Assembly (NCBI RefSeq): GCF_030693775.1
Contig: NZ_JAUXZY010000002.1
Span: 29,361 to 93,360, forward strand
Reading direction: 5' to 3'
Origin: Polynucleobacter sp.
Lineage (GTDB): Bacteria > Pseudomonadota > Gammaproteobacteria > Burkholderiales > Burkholderiaceae
Length of the DNA: 64,000 nt
The notes beneath the pieces were generated by a model. The model made no database searches, was not told where the DNA came from, and saw only the letters and a program-made list of their open reading frames with translations. Made by a program: the position numbers and the translations under genes. This document shows, in pieces, positions 29,884-38,913 of this stretch; the first letter of the stretch is position 1; each line of letters opens with the position of its first letter.

Positions 29884-30747
29884 ATGATGCAGTTCACTCC
29901 TTACTTTATTAAGCTACTTTTCCTTGCAATCGTGTTGCAAACTTATCCAGCTAGCGCCCAAGATGGCGCAACTCAGACTGTGAGCCTAAATGAGGAAATA
30001 GTATCGGTTGATTTAAGTGGCGATAGAAAACAAGTCGGGGTTTATACAACCAGCTCTAGTTCCAAAAACCCAACGCGGTTAGCGGTTTTACTTCCAGGGT
30101 ATCCCTCCGTAGTGCGGCCCGTTGTTGAGAACGGCGTGATGACTAACTCCAGATTGTCAGGTAATTTTTTAATCCGATCGCGGCAGTTCTTAGTGGATGA
30201 GATGATTGCTAGTCTTATTGTGGACTGCCAATCGGATAGTGGCGACCTTTGTTCGAGCACTTATCAAGCATCTCAGCAAAGGCAGGAAGATGTAGATAAA
30301 TTAATTGCCGAAGTCAAAAGACGGACACCATCCATTTCTGAAGTGTGGCTCATAGGTACCAGCATGGGGACGATTTCATCCTCATTTATGCCGATCCATA
30401 ATCCCAGCGGGTATGCCGGCGCTATTCATACGGCCTCTATCACCGAGCCCTATGCCAGAAATTCGTACCGTGAGTTAGGTGGCTTTGACTATAAAAAAAC
30501 AACGGTCCCACAGTACTTTGTTCATCACGCTGCGGATCCCTGTTTTTTAACTACCTATGCTGGCGCTAAGTCGATAACCGATAAATACAAAATTCCGTTG
30601 ATTACAGTTACAGGTGGCAGTGACTTTAAAGGGGATGCATGCAAAGCATTTACCGAGCATGGATTTCGCGGCAAGGAAAAAGACGTGATGCGCAATATTG
30701 GAGTGATTATCAAGACTGGTAGAGCTGACCAGCTTGTTATCAATTAA
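29884..30747 (+). CDS. Secreted alpha/beta-hydrolase-fold protein
   Basis: About 287 aa. A signal peptide is visible (FIKLLFLAIVLQTYPASA). After it come a strand-rich start with AVLLPGYP (oxyanion-region loop), the nucleophile elbow GTSMGT (serine about residue 160), DPC near residue 220 as a possible acid residue, and a C-terminal EHGF histidine. Together these indicate a serine hydrolase acting in the periplasm or outside the cell. Cysteines in DCQSDSGDLCS and DPCF...GDAC could form disulfides. The start was chosen at 29884, 8 nt after GGAG; a GTG at 29881 and an ATG at 29887 are alternatives. Substrate unknown; it stands alone. Confidence 0.72.
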   Translation: MMQFTPYFIKLLFLAIVLQTYPASAQDGATQTVSLNEEIVSVDLSGDRKQVGVYTTSSSSKNPTRLAVLLPGYPSVVRPVVENGVMTNSRLSGNFLIRSRQFLVDEMIASLIVDCQSDSGDLCSSTYQASQQRQEDVDKLIAEVKRRTPSISEVWLIGTSMGTISSSFMPIHNPSGYAGAIHTASITEPYARNSYRELGGFDYKKTTVPQYFVHHAADPCFLTTYAGAKSITDKYKIPLITVTGGSDFKGDACKAFTEHGFRGKEKDVMRNIGVIIKTGRADQLVIN

Positions 30748-30823
30748 ATCACAGCGCGCAGACCAGCTTGAATCAATACGTTCATAACGCATGCGCTTAA
30801 ACATACACATCGATTTCAAACGA

Positions 30824-30908
30824 TGGTGCCTCGGGTCGGACTCGAACCGACACGCCTTGCGGCACCGGATTTTGAGTCCGGCACGTCTACCAATTCCATC
30901 ACCGAGGC
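30824..30908 (-). tRNA. tRNA-Leu (anticodon CAA)
   Basis: Read on the minus strand, the 85-nt sequence starts GCCTCGGTGATGGAATTGGT and ends CCGAGGCACCA with an encoded CCA. The acceptor stem GCCTCGG/CCGAGGC pairs fully, and the anticodon stem CCGGA/TCCGG encloses CTCAAAA, giving anticodon CAA. The GCCGCAAGGC variable arm marks it as a class II leucine tRNA. Confidence 0.97.
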
Positions 30909-30974
30909 AGGTGAACTCAGCAGCATAGAACCGCTGAGAGGTGAGAGTGTAACAAATACTGCGCTGCTATCCGA

Positions 30975-31961
30975 TTATGGCAACAGAATGGTCGATCCCG
31001 TGGTTTTACGGCCTTCCAGGTCACGATGGGCCTCTACTGCATCTTTCAGGGCATAGCGCTGCTTGATCTCAATCTTGACCTTGCCCGAACTGACTTTATC
31101 GAATAAATCCGCTGCCATTGGCTCGAGCAGGCTGCGATTAAGTACATAGGTGGCTACTGTAGGTCTGGTGACCTTGAGCGAGCCCTTGCTGGCAAGAATG
31201 CCGAGATCGAGCAAGGGAGGCGAGCCTGAAGCGCCGCCAAAGGAAACCGCCATACCGCGCGGTGAGACGCAATCTAAGGTTTGCATGAAGGTGTCTTTGC
31301 CTACCGCGTCATAGGCCACGGGGACGCCTTTACCGTTGGTAATTTCCTTGACGCGTTTTACAAAGTCTTCCTCGCGGTACAAGATCACGTGGTCGCAACC
31401 ATACGCTTTGGCAATCTCGGCTTTTTCGGGGCTGCCAACCGTACCAATCACGGTGGCACCAATCGCTTTGAGCCACTGGCACGCAATCAGACCAACGCCG
31501 CCGGCAATCGCATGAAACAACACGGTGTCGCCCTTTTGCACCTTGTAGCTATCGTTCAACAGATATTGAACGGTCAGGCCTTGCAACATCATGGCCGCGC
31601 CCTGCTCAAAGGAGATCGAATCGGGTAACTTAACCAAGATATCGGCAGGCATGATGCGGGCTTCTGCATAAGCGCCAGTAGGGCGACCTGCATACGCCAC
31701 CCGATCGCCCACCTTAACGTGGGTAACATCAGGTCCGACTTTTTCAATCACGCCAGCGCCTTCCATGCCAATCCCACCGGGCAAGGGCTGGGCATAGTAA
31801 CCCGAGCGAAAGTACACATCGATGTAGTTCAGGCCACATGCATGGTGACGGATCAATACCTCGCCGGGGCCGGGCTCGCCAAGCTCCACGTCGACCCATT
31901 TCATGACCTCGGGGGCGCCTGTTTCGGTAATGCGGATTGCTTTGACGATTTCCTTGCTCAT
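30975..31961 (-). CDS. qor: NAD(P)H:quinone oxidoreductase, zeta-crystallin type
   Basis: 328 aa zinc-free medium-chain dehydrogenase/reductase. The sequence has GLNYIDVYFRSGYY, GMEGAGVIEKVG, the nucleotide-binding AIAGGVGLIACQWLKAIGA (~150-168) and the C-terminal RYALKDAVEAHRDLEGRKTTG. This is the QOR pattern of one-electron quinone reductases, using NADPH. It is monocistronic on the minus strand and divergent from yebC. Exact substrate is not certain. Confidence 0.9.
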   Translation of the reverse strand: MSKEIVKAIRITETGAPEVMKWVDVELGEPGPGEVLIRHHACGLNYIDVYFRSGYYAQPLPGGIGMEGAGVIEKVGPDVTHVKVGDRVAYAGRPTGAYAEARIMPADILVKLPDSISFEQGAAMMLQGLTVQYLLNDSYKVQKGDTVLFHAIAGGVGLIACQWLKAIGATVIGTVGSPEKAEIAKAYGCDHVILYREEDFVKRVKEITNGKGVPVAYDAVGKDTFMQTLDCVSPRGMAVSFGGASGSPPLLDLGILASKGSLKVTRPTVATYVLNRSLLEPMAADLFDKVSSGKVKIEIKQRYALKDAVEAHRDLEGRKTTGSTILLP

Positions 31962-32093
31962 ATTGATTCCTAATGTTGTGTGTTGTCTTGGTGGTCCAAT
32001 GCCCCATTGTGTGGGGTCGTTTTTTTCGTTCTAAAGCGCGCTACCGGGCTTGCAAGTACTAAATCCATAAAATTAATTGTACTTTTTGGCTTT

Positions 32094-32135
32094 AGACCCC
32101 GTATTTTGCCTAAAATTAGGGTCTGTAGGCAAAAT
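32094..32135 (+). promoter_or_regulatory. Interleaved inverted repeats in the yebC leader
   Basis: Two pairings interlock just before yebC: AGACCC (32094-32099) with GGGTCT (32119-32124), and ATTTTGCCTA (32103-32112) with TAGGCAAAAT (32126-32135), the latter ten perfect pairs. They cannot easily form together, so they may be alternative RNA structures; the ten-base palindrome could instead be a protein-binding site. Confidence 0.45.
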
Positions 32136-32157
32136 TACTCAAAAAGGATCAATCCGC

Positions 32158-32880
32158 ATGGCCGGTCACTCAAAATGGGCCAATATTCAGCATCGCAAGG
32201 GTCGTCAGGACGAAAAGCGCGGCAAGATTTGGACCAAACTCATCAAAGAAATTACCGTCGCCGCTAAATTGGGTGGCGGAGACCTGGCCACGAATCCCCG
32301 CTTGCGTTTAGCAATTGATAAAGCCAAAGACTCCAATATGCCCAATGACAACGTGCAACGCGCTATCCAGCGCGGTACTGGCTCGCTTGAAGGGGTGAAC
32401 TACGAGGAGATTCGTTATGAGGGCTACGGCATCAATGGCGCTGCAGTCATCGTCGATTGCATGACCGATAACCGCACCCGTACGGTTGCGGAAGTGCGCC
32501 ACGCCTTTACTAAGCACGGCGGCAATATGGGCACCGAAGGATCGGTGGCTTTTTTGTTTCAGCACTGCGGTCAGTTGCTGTTTGCCCCCGGCACCAATGA
32601 AGATCAATTAATGGAATGCGCGCTCGATGCGGGAGCGAATGACGTGATCACCCATGACGATGGCGCGATTGAAGTATTAACGTCGGTACCTGATTTTTCT
32701 AAGGTACAAGACGCCTTGCGCGCAGCAGGCTTTCAGGCAGAACTGGCCACGGTCACGATGCGGCCTGAGACTGATATTAGTCTCGAGGGTGATCAAGCCG
32801 AGAGCATGCAAAAGTTACTCGACGTTTTAGAAAATCTTGACGACGTTCAGGAAGTATTTACGAATGCTTCCATCCAATAA
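32158..32880 (+). CDS. yebC: YebC/PmpR family protein
   Basis: 240 aa. The start is fixed by the invariant [18 protein letters not shown]; the ORF track extends 27 codons too far upstream. An AAAAAGGATC ribosome site lies before this ATG. Three domains of the family are visible, with [33 protein letters not shown], and [11 protein letters not shown]. YebC proteins bind DNA as regulators in some bacteria (PmpR), and some members help ribosomes through polyproline stretches. It leads a long plus-strand run (yebC-purD-hemF-nadD-rsfS-rlmH-maf-rng). Confidence 0.95.
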   Translation: MAGHSKWANIQHRKGRQDEKRGKIWTKLIKEITVAAKLGGGDLATNPRLRLAIDKAKDSNMPNDNVQRAIQRGTGSLEGVNYEEIRYEGYGINGAAVIVDCMTDNRTRTVAEVRHAFTKHGGNMGTEGSVAFLFQHCGQLLFAPGTNEDQLMECALDAGANDVITHDDGAIEVLTSVPDFSKVQDALRAAGFQAELATVTMRPETDISLEGDQAESMQKLLDVLENLDDVQEVFTNASIQ

Positions 32881-32911
32881 ACATACCCACTCCATTTAAA
32901 AAAATAATCCC

Positions 32912-34189
32912 ATGAAGATTCTCCTTATTGGCTCCGGTGGCCGCGAACATGCCCTGGCATGGAAGTTAGCTCAATCTCCGCAGGTTCAAAAAGTCTATGT
33001 CGCGCCCGGTAATGGCGGCACCGCTAGCGCAAAGCAAACCGATGCCGGTATTGAAAATCTTCCGATCGGCGATTTGCAAGGGCTTGCTGATTTTGCCAAG
33101 CGCGAACAGATTCATTTGACAGTAGTGGGTCCAGAGGCGCCGCTGGCTGCAGGCATCGTCGATGTCTTTCGCAATGCCGGCTTACGCATTTTTGGACCAA
33201 CCCAATTAGCCGCGCAACTCGAATCATCCAAAGACTTTTCAAAAGCCTTCATGAAGCGCCACGGCATTCCGACTGCGGATTACCAAACCTTTTCCAATGC
33301 CCAAGAGGCACACGCTTACATTGATCTCAAGGGTGCGCCGATTGTGATCAAAGCCGATGGCCTCGCAGCTGGCAAAGGAGTTGTTGTTGCAATGGCCTTA
33401 GATGAGGCCCACGCTGCCGTCGACATGATGCTGGCCGACAATAAATTGGGTAATGCCGGTGCGCGCGTTGTGATTGAAGAATTTTTGACCGGCGAAGAAG
33501 CGAGTTTCATTGTCTTGGTGGACGGTAAAAATGCTTTAGCGCTCGCCACCAGCCAAGACCACAAACGTTTACTCGATGGGGATCAAGGTCCCAATACCGG
33601 CGGTATGGGCGCCTACTCCCCAGCGCCCGTAGTTACCCCTGAAATCCATGCCAAAGCCATGCGTGAAGTCATCATGCCGACCATTCAGGGCATGAAAGCC
33701 GATGGCATCCCCTACACTGGCTTTTTGTATGCCGGCCTCATGATTAGCCCCGAGGGTCAAATCAAAACCCTGGAGTTCAACTGCCGCATGGGCGACCCCG
33801 AGACGCAGCCGATTATGGCGCGCCTGCGCAGCGACTTGGTTCACGCTTTGGATAAAGCGGTAGATGGCAAGCTCAATGAAGTGGAGTTGGAATGGGATCG
33901 CCGTACCGCCCTAGGGGTTGTACTAGCAGCACACCTATATCCAGATACTCCTCGCAAAGGTGATGCTATTACTGGCATTCCCGAAGATACTGCTAGCGCT
34001 ATTACCTTCCACGCCGGCACCACCTTGGCAGACGGTGTGTTGCGCACCAACGGCGGCCGAGTACTCTGCGTTGTTGGCCTTGCCGATACCGTGCGGGGAG
34101 CCCAAAAAGAGGCTTACCAGGTAATTGAGCAAATCCATTTTGATGGCATGCAATATCGGCAGGATATTGGCCATCGCGCTCTAAAATAA
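32912..34189 (+). CDS. purD: Phosphoribosylamine--glycine ligase
   Basis: 425 aa ATP-grasp enzyme, second step of purine synthesis (phosphoribosylamine + glycine + ATP to GAR). Seen are the N-terminal [29 protein letters not shown], the ATP-grasp lysine region [40 protein letters not shown] and [14 protein letters not shown]. All catalytic motifs are intact and the length is standard. Confidence 0.97.
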   Translation: MKILLIGSGGREHALAWKLAQSPQVQKVYVAPGNGGTASAKQTDAGIENLPIGDLQGLADFAKREQIHLTVVGPEAPLAAGIVDVFRNAGLRIFGPTQLAAQLESSKDFSKAFMKRHGIPTADYQTFSNAQEAHAYIDLKGAPIVIKADGLAAGKGVVVAMALDEAHAAVDMMLADNKLGNAGARVVIEEFLTGEEASFIVLVDGKNALALATSQDHKRLLDGDQGPNTGGMGAYSPAPVVTPEIHAKAMREVIMPTIQGMKADGIPYTGFLYAGLMISPEGQIKTLEFNCRMGDPETQPIMARLRSDLVHALDKAVDGKLNEVELEWDRRTALGVVLAAHLYPDTPRKGDAITGIPEDTASAITFHAGTTLADGVLRTNGGRVLCVVGLADTVRGAQKEAYQVIEQIHFDGMQYRQDIGHRALK

Positions 34190-34191
34190 GT

Positions 34192-35142
34192 TTGGCATTC
34201 ATTTCCCCACCAGTGAGCTCCATTTTGCAAATCGACACACAAGCACTTAAAGACTACTTCCTTGGCCTGCAGGACCGCATTGTTTCCGCTACTAGCGCAT
34301 TGGATGGCAAGGCATTTGTTGCGGATCACTGGCAAAAACCAGAGGACAGTCCGTTACGTGGATCAGGGCGAACCTGCATATTGGAAAATGGCAACATCCT
34401 TGAAAAAGGCGGCGTTGGCTTTTCGCATGTACGTGGCGACAAAATGCCAAGCACTGCCACCCAAAATCGTCCCGAGATGGCAGGCCGTAGTTTTGAGGCC
34501 ATGGGTGTTTCATTAGTGTTTCATCCGCGTAACCCAAAAGCACCCACCGCCCATATGAATGTGCGCTGTTTTATTGCACAGGCCCCAGATAAAGATCCGG
34601 TATGGTGGTTTGGTGGCGGCTTTGATCTCACTCCCTACTATGGCGTTGATGAGGACTGCAAACACTTTCACCAAACGGCGAAGAATGCGCTTGACCCCTT
34701 TGGCAGCGATCTGCATCCTAGATTTAAAAAATGGTGTGATGAGTATTTTTATTTAAAGCACCGCGATGAGCCACGGGGCATTGGCGGCGTCTTTTTTGAT
34801 GACTTTAATGAGCTTGGGTTTGAGCGTAGTTTTGCCATGACCCAGGCCGTGGGCAATGCATTCATCGAAGCCTATTTGCCGATTTTAGAACGTCGCTACC
34901 AAGAGCCATACACTCAGGCTGAGCGGGATTTTCAGGAATACCGTCGTGGCCGTTATGTTGAATACAATCTTATTTTTGACCGTGGCACGATTTTTGGCCT
35001 GCAGTCAGGCGGTCGCTCGGAATCAATTCTGATGTCAATGCCGCCCGTGGTAACGTGGCGCTACAACTGGACGCCCGAACCCAACACACCCGAAGCAAAA
35101 CTCTACGATTACTACTTAAAGCCCCGCGACTGGTTGGCCTAA
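34192..35142 (+). CDS. hemF: Oxygen-dependent coproporphyrinogen III oxidase
   Basis: Up to 316 aa. It decarboxylates coproporphyrinogen III to protoporphyrinogen IX using O2. Family motifs are present: [36 protein letters not shown], and [20 protein letters not shown] near the C-terminus. The start is uncertain: the track uses a TTG two bases after the purD stop; an in-frame GTG at 34213 ([14 protein letters not shown]) would give 309 aa, closer to usual length. No clear Shine-Dalgarno supports either. It depends on oxygen, so the organism makes haem aerobically. Confidence 0.94.
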   Translation: MAFISPPVSSILQIDTQALKDYFLGLQDRIVSATSALDGKAFVADHWQKPEDSPLRGSGRTCILENGNILEKGGVGFSHVRGDKMPSTATQNRPEMAGRSFEAMGVSLVFHPRNPKAPTAHMNVRCFIAQAPDKDPVWWFGGGFDLTPYYGVDEDCKHFHQTAKNALDPFGSDLHPRFKKWCDEYFYLKHRDEPRGIGGVFFDDFNELGFERSFAMTQAVGNAFIEAYLPILERRYQEPYTQAERDFQEYRRGRYVEYNLIFDRGTIFGLQSGGRSESILMSMPPVVTWRYNWTPEPNTPEAKLYDYYLKPRDWLA

Positions 35143-35847
35143 TTGACTGCACCAGAAAAAATTGGCATCTTAGGCGGCACCTTTGATCCACCCCATTGGG
35201 CGCACTTGCGGGTTGCGGCGCACTTTGCAACCTTGTTTCAATTGGATCGCTTGCTATTGATCCCGAGTGGCAATCCATGGCAAAAATCCGCTTTTATTAC
35301 CCCACCAGAAACACGCTATCAGTTAACGCAAGCGGCTGCCATTGCACTGCACCGATTATTGGGTGAGGCGGGTATGCAGATCCCGATCGAAGTGGATCGC
35401 ATTGAGCTCGATCGCCAAGGACCAAGCTACACCATCGATACAGCGATTGCCCTGCGTCAGCGTTACAGCAGTAACACGTGCCTCATTTGGCTGATGGGCG
35501 CCGACAGCTTGATGCAAATCGATACCTGGCAAGATTGGCAGCATTTACTAAAAGAAGTCCATTTGGCCGTGGCGCGGCGCCCTGAATTCACCCTCAGCAT
35601 TGACCCCGCTTCTGAGCTGGGTGGCTTTATCGCGGAGCATCAAACCAGCGATGCGCATGCACTTGAGCTATCGCCCTGCGGCTCGATTTACTTAGACCAA
35701 AAGCTAGACATGTACCTCTCATCGATTGCCATCCGCAAACAACTGGCTGCAGGCAGTATTAACCCAAATACGCCTTTGGCAGAACAAATTCCCGACGAAG
35801 TATTGGATCTAATTAAGAAGTTAGGCCTTTATTCCCAATCACGATAA
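35143..35847 (+). CDS. nadD: Nicotinate-nucleotide adenylyltransferase
   Basis: 234 aa. It adenylates nicotinate mononucleotide in NAD synthesis. The nucleotidyltransferase signature GILGGTFDPPHWAHLRVA (with the HxxH pair) is at residues ~8-25, the WLMGADSLMQI segment at ~117, and the C-terminal LSSIAIRKQL is the family's SSTxxR variant. The TTG start directly follows the hemF stop with no gap. It is followed by rsfS, as in most Proteobacteria. Confidence 0.94.
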   Translation: MTAPEKIGILGGTFDPPHWAHLRVAAHFATLFQLDRLLLIPSGNPWQKSAFITPPETRYQLTQAAAIALHRLLGEAGMQIPIEVDRIELDRQGPSYTIDTAIALRQRYSSNTCLIWLMGADSLMQIDTWQDWQHLLKEVHLAVARRPEFTLSIDPASELGGFIAEHQTSDAHALELSPCGSIYLDQKLDMYLSSIAIRKQLAAGSINPNTPLAEQIPDEVLDLIKKLGLYSQSR

Positions 35848-35875
35848 GATCATCCCCTATTCTTTAAAAGACACT

Positions 35876-36271
35876 ATGGACCTACGTAAATTACAACGCA
35901 CCATTATTGATGCCCTGGAAGATGTCAAGGCACAGGACATTCGTGTCTATGACACCACCAAACTGAGTGAATTATTCGACCGCGTCATTATTGCAACGGG
36001 CTCCAGCAATCGCCAAACCCGCTCGCTGGCGATGTCGGTAAAAGAAGAAGTCAATAGCAAAGGTGGTGAGGTGATTTCCATTGAAGGCCTTGAAACAGGT
36101 GAATGGGTCTTGGTCGATTGTGGCGATATCGTGGTGCATATTTTGCAGCCCATGCTGCGCTCCTACTACCAGCTGGAAGGCATGTGGGGTGCTAAACCGG
36201 TCCGCGTTAAATTAGCGGGCGCTAAAGGCCTTGCCAAGGCCAGTGAGTTTTCCGATGAGGATGAGGACTAA
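35876..36271 (+). CDS. rsfS: Ribosomal silencing factor RsfS
   Basis: 131 aa. RsfS binds L14 and blocks subunit joining when nutrients are scarce. The Iojap fold is clear: DALEDVKAQDIRVYDTTKL, FDRVIIATGSSNRQTRSLA and WVLVDCGDIVVHIL. The C-terminal ~25 residues form an acidic tail (EFSDEDED). It is placed between nadD and rlmH, the classical order. Confidence 0.96.
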   Translation: MDLRKLQRTIIDALEDVKAQDIRVYDTTKLSELFDRVIIATGSSNRQTRSLAMSVKEEVNSKGGEVISIEGLETGEWVLVDCGDIVVHILQPMLRSYYQLEGMWGAKPVRVKLAGAKGLAKASEFSDEDED

Positions 36272-36310
36272 GTCAGCCTGCCTGGCTACATCGTCGTCCT
36301 CTAGTCACGC

Positions 36311-36754
36311 ATGCGGCTCATCATCATTGCGGTAGGCCATAAGATGCCCGACTGGGTATCGAGCGCTTGCAACGACTACCTCAAGCGCATGCCATCCGAT
36401 TGCAGCATCGAACTTAAAGAAATCAAACCCGACCTCTCCCCCGCCAAAGAGGCCATCAAGATCACTGCGGCCATACCCAAAGGAGTACGTCTGATTGCAC
36501 TCGATGAGCGGGGTAAGGACCTGAGCACGCAAGGTGTTGCTGAGCAATTAGCCCAATGGCGCCAAGATGGGGGTGATGTGGCTTTTCTGATTGGCGGTGC
36601 CGATGGCTTAGACGCCAGCATCAAACAAAAGGCGGATGCCATTTGGCGTTTATCCAGCCTCACCTTGCCGCATGCAATGGCGCGGGTCTTATTGACTGAA
36701 CAACTCTACCGGGCATGGACGATTTTGCAAGGCCACCCCTACCACCGTGAATAA
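36311..36754 (+). CDS. rlmH: 23S rRNA (pseudouridine1915-N3)-methyltransferase
   Basis: 147 aa SPOUT-class enzyme methylating pseudouridine 1915 of 23S rRNA. The knotted SAM site is visible in [15 protein letters not shown] and [20 protein letters not shown], with the C-terminal YHRE typical of the family (usually HPYHRE-like). Starts [16 protein letters not shown]. It sits 39 nt after rsfS and 16 nt before maf. Confidence 0.96.
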   Translation: MRLIIIAVGHKMPDWVSSACNDYLKRMPSDCSIELKEIKPDLSPAKEAIKITAAIPKGVRLIALDERGKDLSTQGVAEQLAQWRQDGGDVAFLIGGADGLDASIKQKADAIWRLSSLTLPHAMARVLLTEQLYRAWTILQGHPYHRE

Positions 36755-36770
36755 GTAACTTCTTTTAGCA

Positions 36771-37421
36771 ATGCATTCTTTTCTCTACCTCGCATCCCAA
36801 AGCCCCCGCCGCCAGGAATTACTGACGCAACTGGGTGTGCGTTTTGAATTGCTTTTACCCGATAGCAATGAGAATGCCGAGGCAATCGAAGTGCCACTCG
36901 CCAATGAAAATGCCAGAGCCTATGTTGAGCGCGTGACGCTCGCGAAATGTGCTGCTGCGGCACAGCGCTGGGCAAAGCGAGACCTACCTTGGGCGCCGAT
37001 TTTATGTGCCGACACCACCGTGAGCCTTCCCAATAGTGATATCGCCCAGATCCTCGGTAAGCCTTCGGATGCGGCCGATGCCGAGCGCATCTTACGCTTG
37101 CTCAGCGGCCAAACCCATCAAGTACTAACGGCGATTGCACTACTTCCCCAGCAATCGACAAAACCCATTAGCTTGGTACAGGTATCGGAAGTGGAATTTA
37201 TGCCGCTCAGCGATACGCTGATTAAGGCCTATATTGACAGCCAAGAACCCTATGGCAAAGCTGGCGCCTACGGCATTCAAGGCCTGGGAAGTGCCTTTAT
37301 CCGCAGAATTGTGGGGAGTTACAGCGGCATCATGGGGCTACCCCTATTTGAAATGGCTACCCTACTGCAACAGGCTGGCGTATCCTTTACGCTCACGCCA
37401 GAAATTGCAAACCAAGCCTAA
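36771..37421 (+). CDS. maf: Maf nucleoside-triphosphate pyrophosphatase (dTTP/UTP type)
   Basis: 216 aa house-cleaning pyrophosphatase. Motifs: LASQSPRRQELLTQLG at the N-terminus, CADTTVSL with the catalytic aspartate (~80), LSGQTHQVLTAIAL, and YGKAGAYGIQGLGSAFI followed by GSYSGIMGLPLFE. The C-terminal pattern is that of YhdE, which prefers dTTP and UTP, rather than YceF. The stop lies one base before the rng ATG. Confidence 0.92.
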   Translation: MHSFLYLASQSPRRQELLTQLGVRFELLLPDSNENAEAIEVPLANENARAYVERVTLAKCAAAAQRWAKRDLPWAPILCADTTVSLPNSDIAQILGKPSDAADAERILRLLSGQTHQVLTAIALLPQQSTKPISLVQVSEVEFMPLSDTLIKAYIDSQEPYGKAGAYGIQGLGSAFIRRIVGSYSGIMGLPLFEMATLLQQAGVSFTLTPEIANQA

Positions 37422-37422
37422 T

Positions 37423-38886
37423 ATGAACGAAGAAATTCTGATCAACATTACCCCCCAAGAAACACGGGTGGCATTGATTCAACAAGCAGCGGTACAAGAG
37501 CTGCAAATTGAGCGCACCCGCCAGCGGGGAATTGTGGGCAATATTTACCTAGCTAAAGTAGTTCGGGTTCTGCCTGGTATGCAATCGGCTTTTATTGAAA
37601 TGGGTCTCGAGCGCACAGCATTCATGCATGTCGCTGATATTGCGCAACAGAACCAGCAGACTCAAATTGAAAAAGTCCTCTACGAAGGCCAAACCTTAAT
37701 TGTGCAAGTCTTAAAAGACCCGCTTGGCACGAAAGGTGCACGCCTTACAACCCAGATCAGTATTGCAGGTCGCAACCTAGTCTATTTGCCACAATCACAA
37801 AAAGAATCTGGCAATGAGCCCTACATCGGCATCTCACAACGCATCGAAAATCCAGATGAGCGCGAAGCTATCAAGGCCCGCATCACTGGACTACTACCTA
37901 GCAATCAAACGGGCGGCATTATTGTGCGCACGATTGCACAAGATGCTACAGACGCCGAACTAACGCTCGATCTCCTCTACCTCAAAACAACCTGGGAAAC
38001 CATTTTGGCTTCGGTGAATCAGAAATCGGCGCCCGCTCTTCTTTTTCAGGATTTGAGTTTGGCAGAGCGGGTATTGCGGGATCTGGCTAGTGATAAGACC
38101 ATGCAAATCCGAGTCGACTCGGCAGAAAACTTTGAGCGCTTAAATCGCTTTGCGGAGATCTATACGCCCAACCTCGTTGGCAAATTAACCCTGCATCGCG
38201 GCGAGCGCGCCCTGTTTGATTTATTTGATGTCGATGCCGAAATCAATAAGGCCTTGGGCCGGCGCGTCGACCTCAAATCGGGCGGGTACCTGATGATCGA
38301 TCAGACCGAGTCGATGACTACCATTGATGTCAATACCGGCAGTTATGTTGGCGCGCGTAATTTGGATGACACGGTCTTTAAGACCAATCTAGAAGCTGCG
38401 CAGGCCATCGCACGGCAGCTGCGTTTGCGCAATTTGGGCGGCATCATCATTATCGATTTCATTGATATGCTCAACCGCGAACACCAAGACGCTGTATTGA
38501 GTGAACTCAAACGTAACCTAGAGCGGGATCATGCCCGCAGCACGGTCAGCCAGTTCTCAGCCCTTGGTCTCGTAGAGATGACCCGAAAGCGCACACGCGA
38601 GTCCTTAGCGCATATTTTGTGTGAGCCATGCGCAACCTGTAGCGGTAAAGGTGAAATCAAAACAGCCCAAACCATTTGCTATGAAATCCTGCGGGAAATC
38701 GTCCGCGAACATCGCCAGTTCAATCCGAGGGAGTTCCGTATTGTGGCGGCACCCGACGTCATTGATCTCTTCTTGGAGGAAGAGAATCAGTTCTTAGCCA
38801 TGCTAGGGGATTTTGTTGCCAAGCCCATTCGTTTGCAGGCAGAGGGCTCCTTCAGACAAGAGCAATACGATATTGTCTTGAATTAA
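37423..38886 (+). CDS. rng: Ribonuclease G
   Basis: 487 aa. The ORF track begins far upstream inside maf; the true start is the ATG at 37423 (MNEEILINITPQETRVAL). An S1 RNA-binding domain lies at ~35-125 (GIVGNIYLAKVVRVLPGMQS), followed by the RNase H-like and catalytic regions with TTIDVNTGSYVGARN and IIIIDFIDML (metal-binding aspartates), and the zinc-link CEPCATCSGKG. It processes 16S rRNA 5' ends and some mRNAs. Length and the absence of a long C-terminal scaffold identify RNase G rather than RNase E. It is the last gene of the run, ending 27 nt before the convergent end of msbA. Confidence 0.94.
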   Translation: MNEEILINITPQETRVALIQQAAVQELQIERTRQRGIVGNIYLAKVVRVLPGMQSAFIEMGLERTAFMHVADIAQQNQQTQIEKVLYEGQTLIVQVLKDPLGTKGARLTTQISIAGRNLVYLPQSQKESGNEPYIGISQRIENPDEREAIKARITGLLPSNQTGGIIVRTIAQDATDAELTLDLLYLKTTWETILASVNQKSAPALLFQDLSLAERVLRDLASDKTMQIRVDSAENFERLNRFAEIYTPNLVGKLTLHRGERALFDLFDVDAEINKALGRRVDLKSGGYLMIDQTESMTTIDVNTGSYVGARNLDDTVFKTNLEAAQAIARQLRLRNLGGIIIIDFIDMLNREHQDAVLSELKRNLERDHARSTVSQFSALGLVEMTRKRTRESLAHILCEPCATCSGKGEIKTAQTICYEILREIVREHRQFNPREFRIVAAPDVIDLFLEEENQFLAMLGDFVAKPIRLQAEGSFRQEQYDIVLN

Positions 38887-38913
38887 GCCTTGAAATAAGG
38901 CTCTATCTTGTAC

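Noticed and set aside
37234-37422. N-terminal extension of RNase G in the ORF track
   Set aside because: It overlaps maf in another frame; the ATG at 37423 starts the usual RNase G sequence.
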